The notes beneath the pieces were generated by a model, which saw only the letters and a program-made list of their open reading frames with translations, did not search any database and was not told the origin of the DNA. This document shows, one piece after another, positions 7,584 to 16,337 of a DNA stretch of 64,000 nucleotides. How positions within the stretch are numbered: position 1 is the first letter of the stretch; every line of letters starts with the position of its first letter. Made by a program: the position numbers and the translations under genes. Source of the stretch: CALINB01 sp938045325 (lineage in GTDB: Bacteria > Pseudomonadota > Alphaproteobacteria > Rhodospirillales > CALINB01); the NCBI GenBank assembly GCA_038114465.1, contig JAYNQW010000011.1:1-64000 (forward strand). The letters are read 5' to 3'.

Positions 7584-8570
7584 ATGATTAATGCATTAAT
7601 CGTCGGTCTCGGGGGCTGGGGTCAAAAACTGGTCAATTCGGTTGAGGGGAAAAGCGATAAAATTAAATTCACTTACGGCCTCACACGGTCATCGTCGGAT
7701 GAAGCCAAGGCCTTTGCCAAAGAAAAGGGCTTCGAGTTGCTGACATGCTCTTATGAAGAAGCGGTTGCGCGCGATGAAATCGATGCGGTGGTGTTAGCAA
7801 CCCCGCATAGTGCCCACGCCGATCAAATCGTCGTGGCCGCCGCGGCCGGTAAGTCGATCGCATGTGATAAACCGTTTACTCTGAATAAAGCGGATGCGGA
7901 TCGTGCAATTCAAGCGGCGCAAGACGCCGATGTTCCCTTAGTGGTGTTGCATAACCGGCGCTTTCAACCGGCGTATCAAGAACTTCAACGGATGGTGAAG
8001 GAAGGCGAACTCGGCGACATTTGCCACATCGAAGCGAATTTTTCCACCGACTCAGGAATCAAACGACGGATCGATCCGCGTAAATGGCGGGACGATCCAA
8101 ATGAATCACCGCTTGGGTCCATGACCAACCGGGGTGTGCATGCGATGGATGCGATGATCGGTTGTTGCGGTCCCGTCGATAAAGTGTTTACGGCGGCTTA
8201 TAATCTTACGGATCACATCCGTGGCATCGATACGGCACAATGTATGTTGTGGTTTAAAAGCGGCATTACCGGCCATCTCGGCACATTTAACATCACAGCA
8301 TCCTATTGGCGCCTGAAAGCCTATGGCACCAAAGCAACCGCGGAAATGCGCACCGAGTTGGAGCTTGCCGTTCAAAAAGTCGGGGGGAAAATCGAGGTCA
8401 AGAAATTCGATAAAGTCGATATCGAACGGGCCGAATTGGAGGCTTTTGCCGATATGCTTTCGGGCGGCAAGCCGTATCCGATGACCTATGAGGAAATGGC
8501 CGCGGTGCCGGCGTTTCTCGAAACCGCGGTCAAATCGCATGAAACGGGGCAGCCAGAGCAGACGCCATAA
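7584..8570 (+). CDS. Gfo/Idh/MocA family NAD(P)-dependent oxidoreductase
   Basis: A 328-residue two-domain dehydrogenase. The Rossmann motif GLGGWG is at 8-13, and the family's EKP motif appears as CDKPF at about 94-98, with Asp in place of Glu. The C-terminal half has the alpha/beta substrate domain, including a NRGVHAMD segment (about 187-194) with the usual catalytic His region. Family members oxidise or reduce sugars, inositols or related hydroxy compounds. A good ribosome site (AAAAAGGAAA) precedes ATG 7584. It is followed by a bidirectional terminator, so it is transcribed alone. Substrate unknown. Confidence 0.85.
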   Translation: MINALIVGLGGWGQKLVNSVEGKSDKIKFTYGLTRSSSDEAKAFAKEKGFELLTCSYEEAVARDEIDAVVLATPHSAHADQIVVAAAAGKSIACDKPFTLNKADADRAIQAAQDADVPLVVLHNRRFQPAYQELQRMVKEGELGDICHIEANFSTDSGIKRRIDPRKWRDDPNESPLGSMTNRGVHAMDAMIGCCGPVDKVFTAAYNLTDHIRGIDTAQCMLWFKSGITGHLGTFNITASYWRLKAYGTKATAEMRTELELAVQKVGGKIEVKKFDKVDIERAELEAFADMLSGGKPYPMTYEEMAAVPAFLETAVKSHETGQPEQTP

Positions 8571-8615
8571 CTGCAAGAAGAAAAAGAGCTCGTAACCAAC
8601 ATTGGTTATGACATA

Positions 8616-8655
8616 AAAAAACGCGCCGTCGGCACTGACCGGCGGCGCGTTTTTT
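8616..8655. terminator. bidirectional rho-independent terminator
   Basis: Arms AAAAAACGCGCCG and CGGCGCGTTTTTT pair perfectly around a short G+C loop, giving a T-run on either strand. It sits between the convergent oxidoreductase (ends 8570) and dienelactone hydrolase (ends 8673) genes and should stop both. Confidence 0.9.
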
Positions 8656-8672
8656 GTGTCGTGATTATTCGG

Positions 8673-9398
8673 TTACGACAGGTGCTTCTTGAGGAAAGCG
8701 AGGGATTTGTTCCAGGCGTCTTCGCTTTGTTCTTCAGCAAAACGGTCCGCGTTGGTGAAATCCTGAAAGCCGTGGCCGGCACCGTCATAGTGGTGGCACT
8801 CGTAATCGATGCCCGCTTTTTTCATGGCATCTTCGTAGTCCTTAGCGTCTTCGGGGGAAGGGCCTTGATCGTTTTTACCGAAGATGCAGCACATCGCGGA
8901 TTTAATATTACCGGTGAGGTCGATCGGCGCCGTTTTCGTCTCCGGGCCCAACGGAATTTTTACGCGGCCGCCATAAAAGATGACGCCGGCTTTGTAGTCC
9001 GGGTTGTGGCAAAGATCGAGCCAAGTTACCCGGCCGCCCCAGCAGTGTCCAACCGTGCCAATCCGGCTCGAGTCGACATTCGGCTGGCTTGCCAAATGGT
9101 CGTAAGTGGCTTTCATATCGAGCACCGTCCAGTCGTCACGAAACTCATCACGTTTGACCGACATTTCTTCTTCTTTTGGCCACCAGTGAAAGATGAACGG
9201 GCAGGCGACGGCGTAACCGTTTTCCGCATAGCGTTCGCAGACTTTCAAAGTAAACGGGTCGGTTTCGATGCCGGCATGGGCTACCGGAATGTGCTGCGCG
9301 ATAGTAAGGCCGGGAAATGGGCCATCGCCGTCCGGCGCGTACATAAAGATTTCCATCGGGCTGCCGTTGACGTCAACGGTATCGATACGGTGTTGCAT
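8673..9398 (-). CDS. dienelactone hydrolase family protein
   Basis: A 241-residue alpha/beta hydrolase of the dienelactone hydrolase type. The nucleophile elbow is GHCWGG (about 127-132) with Cys, as in true dienelactone hydrolases, and GHGF (about 208-211) carries the catalytic His. No signal peptide. ATG 9398 is chosen because GGAGGAAA lies just upstream. Members open lactones in chlorocatechol-type pathways, but many have other ester substrates. The neighbouring FAA hydrolase and molybdenum hydroxylase support a role in degradation of ring or carboxylated compounds. Confidence 0.85.
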   Translation of the reverse strand: MQHRIDTVDVNGSPMEIFMYAPDGDGPFPGLTIAQHIPVAHAGIETDPFTLKVCERYAENGYAVACPFIFHWWPKEEEMSVKRDEFRDDWTVLDMKATYDHLASQPNVDSSRIGTVGHCWGGRVTWLDLCHNPDYKAGVIFYGGRVKIPLGPETKTAPIDLTGNIKSAMCCIFGKNDQGPSPEDAKDYEDAMKKAGIDYECHHYDGAGHGFQDFTNADRFAEEQSEDAWNKSLAFLKKHLS

Positions 9399-9590
9399 AT
9401 TTTCCTCCCAACCTTCGGTAAAAGGGCCCACTATTCAGTGGTGTTGCTTGTTCACAGTTATGCCTTTTCAGTTCCAGCTTTGCAAGATAGCCCTCTAAGA
9501 TATTTGTGCGCTGCTGTGAATTCCCATAGTCTTGTGCCCAAAGTCCTTGCGAATGTTTAATTTTGATGAATAGGCCAGGGGTAGTCAGCC

Positions 9591-10520
9591 ATGAAGCTAT
9601 TGCATTTCAACGATTTTGAGCTGGGTGTTCTGAAAGGCGATCAAGTCGTCAATATTTCATCGGTCGTTGCGGATATACCGCATTTTACGGCCCAGGACCG
9701 TATTGCCGGACTGATTGAGCATTTCGAAGATTATCGAGGAAAGATCGAAGCGTATACAGCGGCTAACGATGGCGAGCTGGTTTCATCCGTGCGCGTCCGC
9801 TCCCCGATCCCCAAACCCGTTAACATCGATTGCATGGCGGTTAATTATATGGAAGACGGCACCCGCGATGCGCCGGCGCCGATTAACGCATTCTTCAAGT
9901 CTTCCAATTGCGTCATCGGTGACGGCGACACCATGATCTTGGATGACATTCCGGCAAAAGTATTTGAAGGCGAAGCCGAGCTCGCCGTTGTTATCGGTAA
10001 ACATGCAGATCATGTGAGTGAGGCCGATGCTATGGATTATGTATTCGGCTATATGGGTTTCATCGACGGCTCCGCGCGCGACCTGCCCCCCGCCGGCAAC
10101 GCGTTCTATCAAATGAAAGCGCGCAAAACGTTTGCGCCGATGGGGCCCTATCTCGTCACCAAAGACGAAATCGCCGATCCGCATAAATTACAGGTTCAAT
10201 TATGGAATAACGGTACGCTGTACCAGAACTTCAATACCGACGACATGGCTCACAACATACCGAAATGCATTAGCTGGGTGTCTGCCGTACATCCCTTGGA
10301 GCCCGGCGATGTGCTTGCTACAGGGACCAACCACCGGGGGCTGAATCCGTTTATGGACGGCGATAAGATCGAGCTCGAAATTGAACACCTTGGGCGTCTC
10401 GCTGTTCATGTGAAAGACGATTTAAAACGGACTTGGGCAAGGATCACCCGTCTTGAGCATGCCGAAAGTGGTGGGGAAGGGCGCCACACGCCCCAATTGA
10501 CGGGAAAATATGCACCATAA
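9591..10520 (+). CDS. fumarylacetoacetate hydrolase (FAH) family protein
   Basis: A 309-residue protein with the FAH fold. The metal ligands are visible in FEGEAELAVVIG (about 123-134) and in the GYMGFIDGSARDL region (Asp, about 152-164). A Gly-rich loop, ATGTNHRG (about 243-250), closes the site. Members cleave C-C bonds of acylpyruvates or hydrate or decarboxylate 2-oxo acids at the end of aromatic catabolism. It is encoded just before the molybdenum hydroxylase genes on the same strand, with 150 bases between, so it may belong to the same pathway though perhaps not the same transcript. Confidence 0.85.
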   Translation: MKLLHFNDFELGVLKGDQVVNISSVVADIPHFTAQDRIAGLIEHFEDYRGKIEAYTAANDGELVSSVRVRSPIPKPVNIDCMAVNYMEDGTRDAPAPINAFFKSSNCVIGDGDTMILDDIPAKVFEGEAELAVVIGKHADHVSEADAMDYVFGYMGFIDGSARDLPPAGNAFYQMKARKTFAPMGPYLVTKDEIADPHKLQVQLWNNGTLYQNFNTDDMAHNIPKCISWVSAVHPLEPGDVLATGTNHRGLNPFMDGDKIELEIEHLGRLAVHVKDDLKRTWARITRLEHAESGGEGRHTPQLTGKYAP

Positions 10521-10670
10521 CATTGAGAAATCTGATTAAACCGGATTGCCACGGCCCCGCTTAATCTTATAATCATCAAGCCGTCGCTTTACCTTCCGAA
10601 ATGGCGGATTTATTCTAAAAATTGCGAATGACGCATTATATATAATGTGTATTCAGGAGTGCTGACGACT

Positions 10671-11540
10671 GTGACAAATCTACGTTATGAATGCCCGGAA
10701 TCGGTCGATGCGGCCGTCTCGCTTTTATCCGCTGAGGGGGCTACGGCAAAAGTCTTTGCTGGCGGCACCGATCTATTGGTGCAGATGAAAGACGATCTGA
10801 TTGAGCCGACGCTTCTGATCGATCTCAAAAAAATTGCCGAAACCCGAACGGTTTCCTTTGAGTCCGACCATGTCCGGGTTGGGGCCGCTGTGACCGGTGC
10901 CGAATTGGGCGAGAACGAAAAGCTCAAAGCGATGTGGCCCGGCGTTGTCGAAGCGGCGCAATTGATTGGCTCCGATCAAATTCAAGGTCGCGCGACCATG
11001 GGCGGGAACCTGTGCAACGCGTCGCCTGCTGCCGATACCGTACCGGCGTTAATCGCGGCGAATGCCAAAGCCGTCATAGCCGGCCCGAAAGGAACACGCG
11101 ATGTGCCTGTCGGTGATATCCCGACCGCACCGGGTCAAACGTCTCTCGGTGAAGGTGAATTCGTAACGGCAATCATTTTGCCTAACCCGCCGGCGCGATC
11201 AAATGATGCTTATTTGCGGTTCATCCCGCGTACGGAAATGGATATTGCCGTCGTCGGTGCAGGTGTTGCTCTGACCTTGAACGATGACGGGACCTGCGCC
11301 GATGCGCGCTTAGCATTGGGTGCTGTCGCGCCGACAGCCGGTTTGGTCGAGGCGGCAACAGATATCCTGAAAGGTAAAAAACTTGAGGATGCGGTTCTCG
11401 ATGCCTTGGCAAAAGCCGCTCAGGATGCCTGTTCACCGATTGATGATAAACGGGGAACGGTGGAATTTCGAATCAAGGTTGCCGGTGTGCTCGCCCGTCG
11501 GGCTGCAACTATCGCTTGGCAACGCGCGGAGAAACAATAA
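10671..11540 (+). CDS. molybdenum hydroxylase FAD subunit (CoxM-like)
   Basis: A 289-residue FAD-binding middle subunit of the xanthine dehydrogenase family. It has AGGTDLLVQMK (about 30-40) and TMGGNLCNASPAADT (about 107-121), the two FAD motifs, and the C-terminal CO-dehydrogenase flavoprotein domain. It passes electrons from the iron-sulfur subunit to an acceptor. The GTG at 10671 is preferred because AGGAG lies ten bases upstream; an earlier GTG at 10647 precedes that site. The stop overlaps the next gene's start by one base (TAATG), which suggests coupled translation and fixed subunit ratios. Confidence 0.88.
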   Translation: MTNLRYECPESVDAAVSLLSAEGATAKVFAGGTDLLVQMKDDLIEPTLLIDLKKIAETRTVSFESDHVRVGAAVTGAELGENEKLKAMWPGVVEAAQLIGSDQIQGRATMGGNLCNASPAADTVPALIAANAKAVIAGPKGTRDVPVGDIPTAPGQTSLGEGEFVTAIILPNPPARSNDAYLRFIPRTEMDIAVVGAGVALTLNDDGTCADARLALGAVAPTAGLVEAATDILKGKKLEDAVLDALAKAAQDACSPIDDKRGTVEFRIKVAGVLARRAATIAWQRAEKQ

Positions 11541-12033
11541 TGGCAAGACATCACATCACCGCAACGATTAATGGCGATGAAACCGAGTTCTCCTGTCACA
11601 CACATCAAACGCTGTTGGATGTGTTGCGGACGGAATTGAATTTAACGGGCACCAAAAACGGCTGTGACACGGGCGACTGTGGCGCTTGTACGGTTATTGT
11701 GAACGGCTGTGCGGTCAACGCCTGCTTGGTATTGGGTGCTGAACTCGAAGGGGCCACGGTTGAAACCATCGAAGGCATGTCGGACGGTAAAAAACTGCAT
11801 CCGTTGCAGCAAAAGTTCCTCGATCATGCCGCCTTACAATGCGGTGTCTGTACCCCGGGGTTTCTCAACATGGCGTAAGCGTTACTGGAAATGANNNNNN
11901 NNNNAATCCTGACCCGACGGAAACGGAAGTGCGATACGGATTGGCCGGCAATCTCTGCCGGTGCACCGGTTACGATAAAATCGTTCGGGCCGTACTCGAT
12001 GCAGCTAAGGAAATGAGGGCAAACGGATCATGA
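11540..12033 (+). CDS. molybdenum hydroxylase [2Fe-2S] subunit, interrupted by assembly gap
   Basis: The N-terminal part (MARHHITATIN..., to 11875) has the plant-type cluster CDTGDCGAC (about 42-50) and the start of the second cluster, QCGVCTPGF. An in-frame TAA at 11876 and then ten Ns (11895-11904) follow. After the gap the correct continuation, NPDPTETEVRYGLAGNLCRCTGYDKI, is found in another frame up to TGA 12031-12033. The gap length is a placeholder, so the frame change is not evidence of mutation, and the stop lies within 20 bases of the contig end. The gene is most likely intact in the cell at about 160 residues. Its end overlaps the next ATG (ATGA). Confidence 0.85.
11895..11904. other. 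assembly gap of ten Ns
   Basis: Ten unknown bases inside the iron-sulfur subunit gene. The flanking bases GAAATGA and AATCCT would join as Glu-Met-Asn-Pro if they shared one A, so the contigs may in truth abut or overlap, with little or no missing DNA. Confidence 0.95.
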
Positions 12034-14309
12034 ACGAAGACAGCAAAAAAAGACTCGGCACGAACTATCAATGGATCGGTAAATCGACGCCACGCTATGA
12101 CGGCATGGATAAAGTCACCGGCCGGGCCCGTTACGGCGACGATATGGTGCTGCCGAACATGCTGCATGCAAAAATTTTACGCAGCCCGCATGCCCATGCC
12201 AAAATTCTTAAAATCGATACCAGCAAGGCGATGGCCCTAAAGGGTGTGAAGGCGGTTGTGACCGGTGCGGATATTCCCGATCATCCGCCGGCCAAGCCGC
12301 CGTATCCGCCGATTGTCGTCGATTATCATGATATTTCCCGCAATGTCTTGGCGAAGGAAAAGGTGCTCTACCACGGCCACGCCGTCGCCGCCGTCGCGGC
12401 CACCTCGGAAGCCATAGCCAAAGAGGCCTTGAAGCTGATCGAGGTCGACTACGACGTATTAAAGCCTGTTCTCGATCCGATCGAGGCGGCGCAGCCGGAC
12501 GCACCGCTGCTGCATGATGATCAGTTTACGTATATCGGCGGTGAAGAGGTTTCAAAAAAACCATCTAATTTGTTCCGCTCTGTTGTCAAAGAAAAAGGCG
12601 ATCTGGAGAAAGGTTTTGCCGAGGCCGACGTTATTCTCGAACGGGAATTTTCATCGCAACCGGTGCATCAAGGTTATATTGAGCCGCAAGCGACGATTGT
12701 CATGGCAAATGAAGACGATGGCGTCGAGATGTGGACCACGACCCAAGGCCACTTCGTGATCCGGAACTATTGCGCGAAACTTTTGAATATGGATATTTCC
12801 AAAATCAAGGTGACGGCGTCGGAAATCGGCGGCGGCTTCGGCGGTAAAAACAATGTTTACGGCGAACCGGTGGCGATCCGTTTATCGCAAATGACCGGCC
12901 GCCCGGTGCGCATTACCCTGACCCGCAAGGAATTATTTTTAGGTACAGGGCCGACCGTTGGCTCGCGCTCGCGCGTCAAAATCGGCGCCAAAAAAGACGG
13001 CACGATCACGGCCGCCGAAGGTGAAATTTGGTATCAGGCGGGTGCCTTTAAGGGTTCACCCGTCGGGCGTGCATTGAATACATTTTTCTCGCCCTATAAC
13101 ATTGAACACGTCAAAACGGTGGCGCACGATGTCTGTGTCAACCGGCCTAAGGTTGCAGCTTATCGCGCGCCGGGCGCGCCGATGGCGTGTTTTGCGGCGG
13201 AAGGCGTCATCAATGATCTCGCGAAAGAACTGGGCATGGACCCGATCGATCTGCGCCTGAAGAACGCAGCACCCGAAGGCTATGAAACCGTCGCTGGCCC
13301 GAAGCACGGACCGAACGGCCTGATCGAAGTATTGGAGCAGGTTAAAAACTCCGATCATTACAAATCCAAGCTTAAGGAAAACCAAGGCCGGGGATTTGCG
13401 CTCGGCTATTGGCTGCATGGCGGTGGATTGAGCAGTGTCGCGGCACACCTTCTCGCCGATGGCACCGTTTCGGTTGCGACGGGTAATCCCGACATCGGCG
13501 GTTCGCGCTCGTCCATGCGCGTCATGGCCGCCGAAGAGCTGGGCATCGATGTCGAGCAAATCATCCCCTCGGTCGGTGATACCGCCACACTTGGTTACAG
13601 CCACCTAACGGCAGGCAGCCGCACCACGTTTGCGACCGGTTGGGCCGTTGTGAATGCCGTGCGCGAAATTATCGAGAAAATGCGCGGCCTGGCGGCCAAA
13701 ATTTGGGAGATTGATGTTGACGATGTGACCTGGGAAGCCGGGCACGCGGTTGCGACAAAGTCGGGAAAGGTCGAACGACTGAGCATCAAACAATTGGCGG
13801 CAAAAGCCATGCCGATGGTCGGGCCCATTGCGGGGCATTCGGAAATCAACGCTGGTGGCGCTGGCCCCGCGTTCTGTGCCGAATTGGTCGATGTCGAAGT
13901 TGACCCGGAGACAGGTTTCACATCACCCAAACGCTTTACGGTCGCGCTTGATGCGGGCCGGGCCATTTCGCCCGATTACGTCGAAGGGCAAATGCAGGGA
14001 GGCGCGGTGCAGGGCATCGGCTGGGCCTTGAACGAAGAATATTTCTACGATGATGAGGCTAAGTTGCAAAACCCGAGCTTTCTCGATTACCGCATGCCGG
14101 TGGCGTCCGATGTGCCGATGATCGATACCATCATCGTCGAAGTGCCGAATCCGAACCACCCCTACGGTGTTCGTGGCGTCGGTGAGCCACCGTTGGTGCC
14201 GGCACCCGCGGCCGTTGCGAATGCGGTTGAGAACGCGATCGGTCTTTCTATGAGTGATCTGCCGTTATCGCCGCCGAAGATTTTAAAGGCGATAGAAGCC
14301 ACGAAATAA
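12030..14309 (+). CDS. molybdenum hydroxylase large subunit (xanthine dehydrogenase family)
   Basis: A 759-residue molybdopterin-cytosine-dinucleotide type subunit. Visible are the GRARYGDD entry segment (about 31-38), EIGGGFGGKN (about 265-274) for cofactor binding, AYRAPGAP (about 376-383) in the active-site loop, and GVRGVGEPPLVPAPA near 712-726 with the catalytic Glu. Form I CO dehydrogenase has a Cys in the loop (AYxCSFR) and this protein has none, so it is not a CO dehydrogenase. The loop resembles xanthine dehydrogenase and hydroxybenzoyl-CoA reductase relatives. The likely reaction is hydroxylation of an N-heterocycle, aldehyde or ring carbon, with water as oxygen source. It is the last gene of the three-subunit operon. 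Confidence 0.88.
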   Translation: MNEDSKKRLGTNYQWIGKSTPRYDGMDKVTGRARYGDDMVLPNMLHAKILRSPHAHAKILKIDTSKAMALKGVKAVVTGADIPDHPPAKPPYPPIVVDYHDISRNVLAKEKVLYHGHAVAAVAATSEAIAKEALKLIEVDYDVLKPVLDPIEAAQPDAPLLHDDQFTYIGGEEVSKKPSNLFRSVVKEKGDLEKGFAEADVILEREFSSQPVHQGYIEPQATIVMANEDDGVEMWTTTQGHFVIRNYCAKLLNMDISKIKVTASEIGGGFGGKNNVYGEPVAIRLSQMTGRPVRITLTRKELFLGTGPTVGSRSRVKIGAKKDGTITAAEGEIWYQAGAFKGSPVGRALNTFFSPYNIEHVKTVAHDVCVNRPKVAAYRAPGAPMACFAAEGVINDLAKELGMDPIDLRLKNAAPEGYETVAGPKHGPNGLIEVLEQVKNSDHYKSKLKENQGRGFALGYWLHGGGLSSVAAHLLADGTVSVATGNPDIGGSRSSMRVMAAEELGIDVEQIIPSVGDTATLGYSHLTAGSRTTFATGWAVVNAVREIIEKMRGLAAKIWEIDVDDVTWEAGHAVATKSGKVERLSIKQLAAKAMPMVGPIAGHSEINAGGAGPAFCAELVDVEVDPETGFTSPKRFTVALDAGRAISPDYVEGQMQGGAVQGIGWALNEEYFYDDEAKLQNPSFLDYRMPVASDVPMIDTIIVEVPNPNHPYGVRGVGEPPLVPAPAAVANAVENAIGLSMSDLPLSPPKILKAIEATK

Positions 14310-14328
14310 CGCCCGCGTTTATTTCTGC

Positions 14329-15246
14329 TTAAAACGGTTTCGAACCTTGTACGGTGCAGCGCTGCATAAGGCGGCGCAGGGGCGGTTCGTAATCGAACGT
14401 CGCTTTGTGTTGTACCGTGCAATTATCCCACATCAATAAATCGCCGACGCGCCATTCGTGTTGATAACGGAATTCGGGTTTGATCACATGCGCGAAAAGC
14501 TCGTTCAATAACGCTTCGCTTTCCGCTTCCGGCAAGCCCTCGATCCGGCTTGTATATCCTTCGCAAACATACAGGCATTTTCTATTGGTGTGCGGATGGG
14601 TGCGCACGATCGGGTGGGTAACATCCGGCGTCAGTTGATCCAGTTCCGCCGGGTTCAACGCCGGGCGGCGGCCGAATTCGTGCGCTTTTTTATTCCACAT
14701 GTAACGGAAACTGTTTAGGGCCATGAGCTTTTCAAGCCGGGTTTTCATTTCATCCGATAACGCTTCATAAGCGGCCGCGGTGTTGGTGAACTGTGTGGCG
14801 CCATAAACAATGCCGTTTTTTTCCGGCACTTCCAATGCATGCAGCAGGGTCGCCTTGCTCGGGATTTCTTCGTAACAAAGATCGGAATGCCAATAAATGC
14901 CGGCATCGCTCGACCCCATGTTCTTACCGTTCTTTTTAATATTGGAGATAAAATTGACGTTGGGGGTATCAGGCTGCACGCGGTTATCGGCGTCTTTGTT
15001 CTGTACCTTTCGCCGCCCGCTCGGCTGGAGAGGGCCAAAGCGTTGACCGAATGCGGCCAATTGGCCGGTATCGAGGGATTGATCGCGGATAACGATCACG
15101 GCGTACCTATATAATGTGTCTTCGATTTTTGCGATGGCCGTATCGTCCAGGGTATTACGAAGATTGAGGCCGAGGATTTCGGCGCCCATCTCATCGCCCA
15201 CAACATCGCCCAATGGCCGTATGTCCAAAAGCGTCGAAGCGTTCAT
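14329..15246 (-). CDS. TauD/TfdA family Fe(II)/2-oxoglutarate dioxygenase (second of pair)
   Basis: A 305-residue dioxygenase. The facial triad is visible as H-S-D in YWHSDL (about 118-123) and the distal His in TVQHKATFDY (about 276-285), followed by the Arg that holds 2-oxoglutarate in RRLMQR. Members hydroxylate sulfonates, phenoxyacetates, betaines or other carboxylates. It starts two bases after the stop of the upstream paralogue, so the two are one transcript. It converges with the molybdenum hydroxylase operon. Substrate unknown. Confidence 0.87.
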   Translation of the reverse strand: MNASTLLDIRPLGDVVGDEMGAEILGLNLRNTLDDTAIAKIEDTLYRYAVIVIRDQSLDTGQLAAFGQRFGPLQPSGRRKVQNKDADNRVQPDTPNVNFISNIKKNGKNMGSSDAGIYWHSDLCYEEIPSKATLLHALEVPEKNGIVYGATQFTNTAAAYEALSDEMKTRLEKLMALNSFRYMWNKKAHEFGRRPALNPAELDQLTPDVTHPIVRTHPHTNRKCLYVCEGYTSRIEGLPEAESEALLNELFAHVIKPEFRYQHEWRVGDLLMWDNCTVQHKATFDYEPPLRRLMQRCTVQGSKPF

Positions 15247-15248
15247 GG

Positions 15249-16118
15249 TTAAAACGGCCGGTCGCCGCGCACCAGGACGCGGTGCAAGTGGCGGTGCTCG
15301 GCAGGGTCGTAGTCGAACCCGGCTTTGTGCATCGCTGTGCGGTTATCGATGAATAACAGGTCGCCGGCTTTCCATTCATGAACATAAATGAATTCCGGTT
15401 TCAGTGCGGTGTCCAGTAAATCCGCTAGAAAATCTTGCGACTCAAATGGGTCCATGTCTGCAACGGTTTCGACCTTGCCTTTATGAAAGTAAATAGCCTT
15501 GGTGCCGCGTTCCGGATGGGTGCGCACCAAAGGCTGGACCATCGGCGGTTTGGTTGAGGTCTGCTGCTCTCGAGCGATATCCGGATTGGCAGAGTCATAT
15601 CGTGTGCTGCTCATGAGCGTGTTTGTCGTTTTCATCGGCGTGATGCGGGCCTTGATATCTTCGGGCAGCGCTTCGAAGGCGGCGTTCATGTTGCATACCG
15701 ACGTACCGCCGCCTTTTGACGGCACGTCGACGCCGTAAAGCGTCGTGAATTTCGGCGGGAATTCCTGATTGGTGTGATCCGTATGCCAATTCGCGTTCTT
15801 AGCGATTTTGGCTTGCTTGCCTGTGCTGTCTTTATGCCGGTTGGAGAGCACGCTAACCAAGGGCAGGCCCTCGACGACATAGCGCTGATTTTGATCCGGC
15901 ATCAATTCGCCGAATTGGCTGACGGCTTTAAGAAGTTCCGCCGGCGTGAGCTGTTGGCCGCGAAACACCAAGGCGACGTTGTCGACAATAGCGTCGTTCA
16001 GCACTTGAAGGGTCTTTGGGTCGAGGGGGTCACGTAAATCGATGCCGGTAACTTCCGTGCCAACATGTTCGGTCAATTTAGTTATTTTGAAATTTTGGAT
16101 ATCTGCTAGCGCGGTCAT
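15249..16118 (-). CDS. TauD/TfdA family Fe(II)/2-oxoglutarate dioxygenase (first of pair)
   Basis: A 289-residue protein with the same architecture as its neighbour: NWHTDH holds the H-x-D pair (about 108-113), AMHKAGFDY the distal His (about 258-266) and HRHLHRVLVRG the 2-oxoglutarate Arg. ATG 16118 is set by GAGGGTG upstream; in-frame sequence further upstream runs into the ccoN control region and is not coding. Both paralogues keep all metal ligands, so neither looks decayed. They may act on related substrates, in sequence, or as a hetero-oligomer. Confidence 0.87.
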   Translation of the reverse strand: MTALADIQNFKITKLTEHVGTEVTGIDLRDPLDPKTLQVLNDAIVDNVALVFRGQQLTPAELLKAVSQFGELMPDQNQRYVVEGLPLVSVLSNRHKDSTGKQAKIAKNANWHTDHTNQEFPPKFTTLYGVDVPSKGGGTSVCNMNAAFEALPEDIKARITPMKTTNTLMSSTRYDSANPDIAREQQTSTKPPMVQPLVRTHPERGTKAIYFHKGKVETVADMDPFESQDFLADLLDTALKPEFIYVHEWKAGDLLFIDNRTAMHKAGFDYDPAEHRHLHRVLVRGDRPF

Positions 16119-16239
16119 GGCACCCTCAAGTTGGTAGACGTTATATAGTGATAAATAAGCCCGCCTCTTGGCAAGCGTTTTAACGGCATGGGAAGCCGCC
16201 GAGTCCCGGAAAACCCGGTTAAAAAAGAAGCAATTTGCC

Positions 16240-16253
16240 TTGATCGGGGTCAA
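16240..16253 (+). promoter_or_regulatory. FNR/FixK-type box upstream of ccoN
   Basis: TTGAT-CGGG-GTCAA matches the TTGAY-N4-RTCAA consensus of CRP/FNR-family regulators (FnrL, FixK), which activate cbb3 oxidase genes under low oxygen in alphaproteobacteria. It lies 84 bases before the ccoN ATG. A run of ten C (16260-16269) starts six bases after the box, in the likely spacer before a TATTTT or GCTATG -10 element. Confidence 0.75.
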
Positions 16254-16337
16254 GTCAGGCCCCCCCCCCATATTTTGGCTATGGTGCGCCATGAGGTTGC
16301 AATCGATTCTTGCCGCAAGGGGAAAAGGCGGAAATCA

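Noticed and set aside
8661..9560. Long plus-strand frame of 299 codons
   Set aside because: It lies wholly antisense to the well-supported dienelactone hydrolase and has no protein-family character.
12030..14309. Carbon monoxide dehydrogenase large subunit
   Set aside because: The active-site loop lacks the Cys of form I CoxL and does not match the form II loop either.
10636..15120. Shared TATATAATGTGT string upstream of the FAD subunit gene and within a TauD gene
   Set aside because: The second copy is inside coding sequence and explained by codons, so the match is probably chance.
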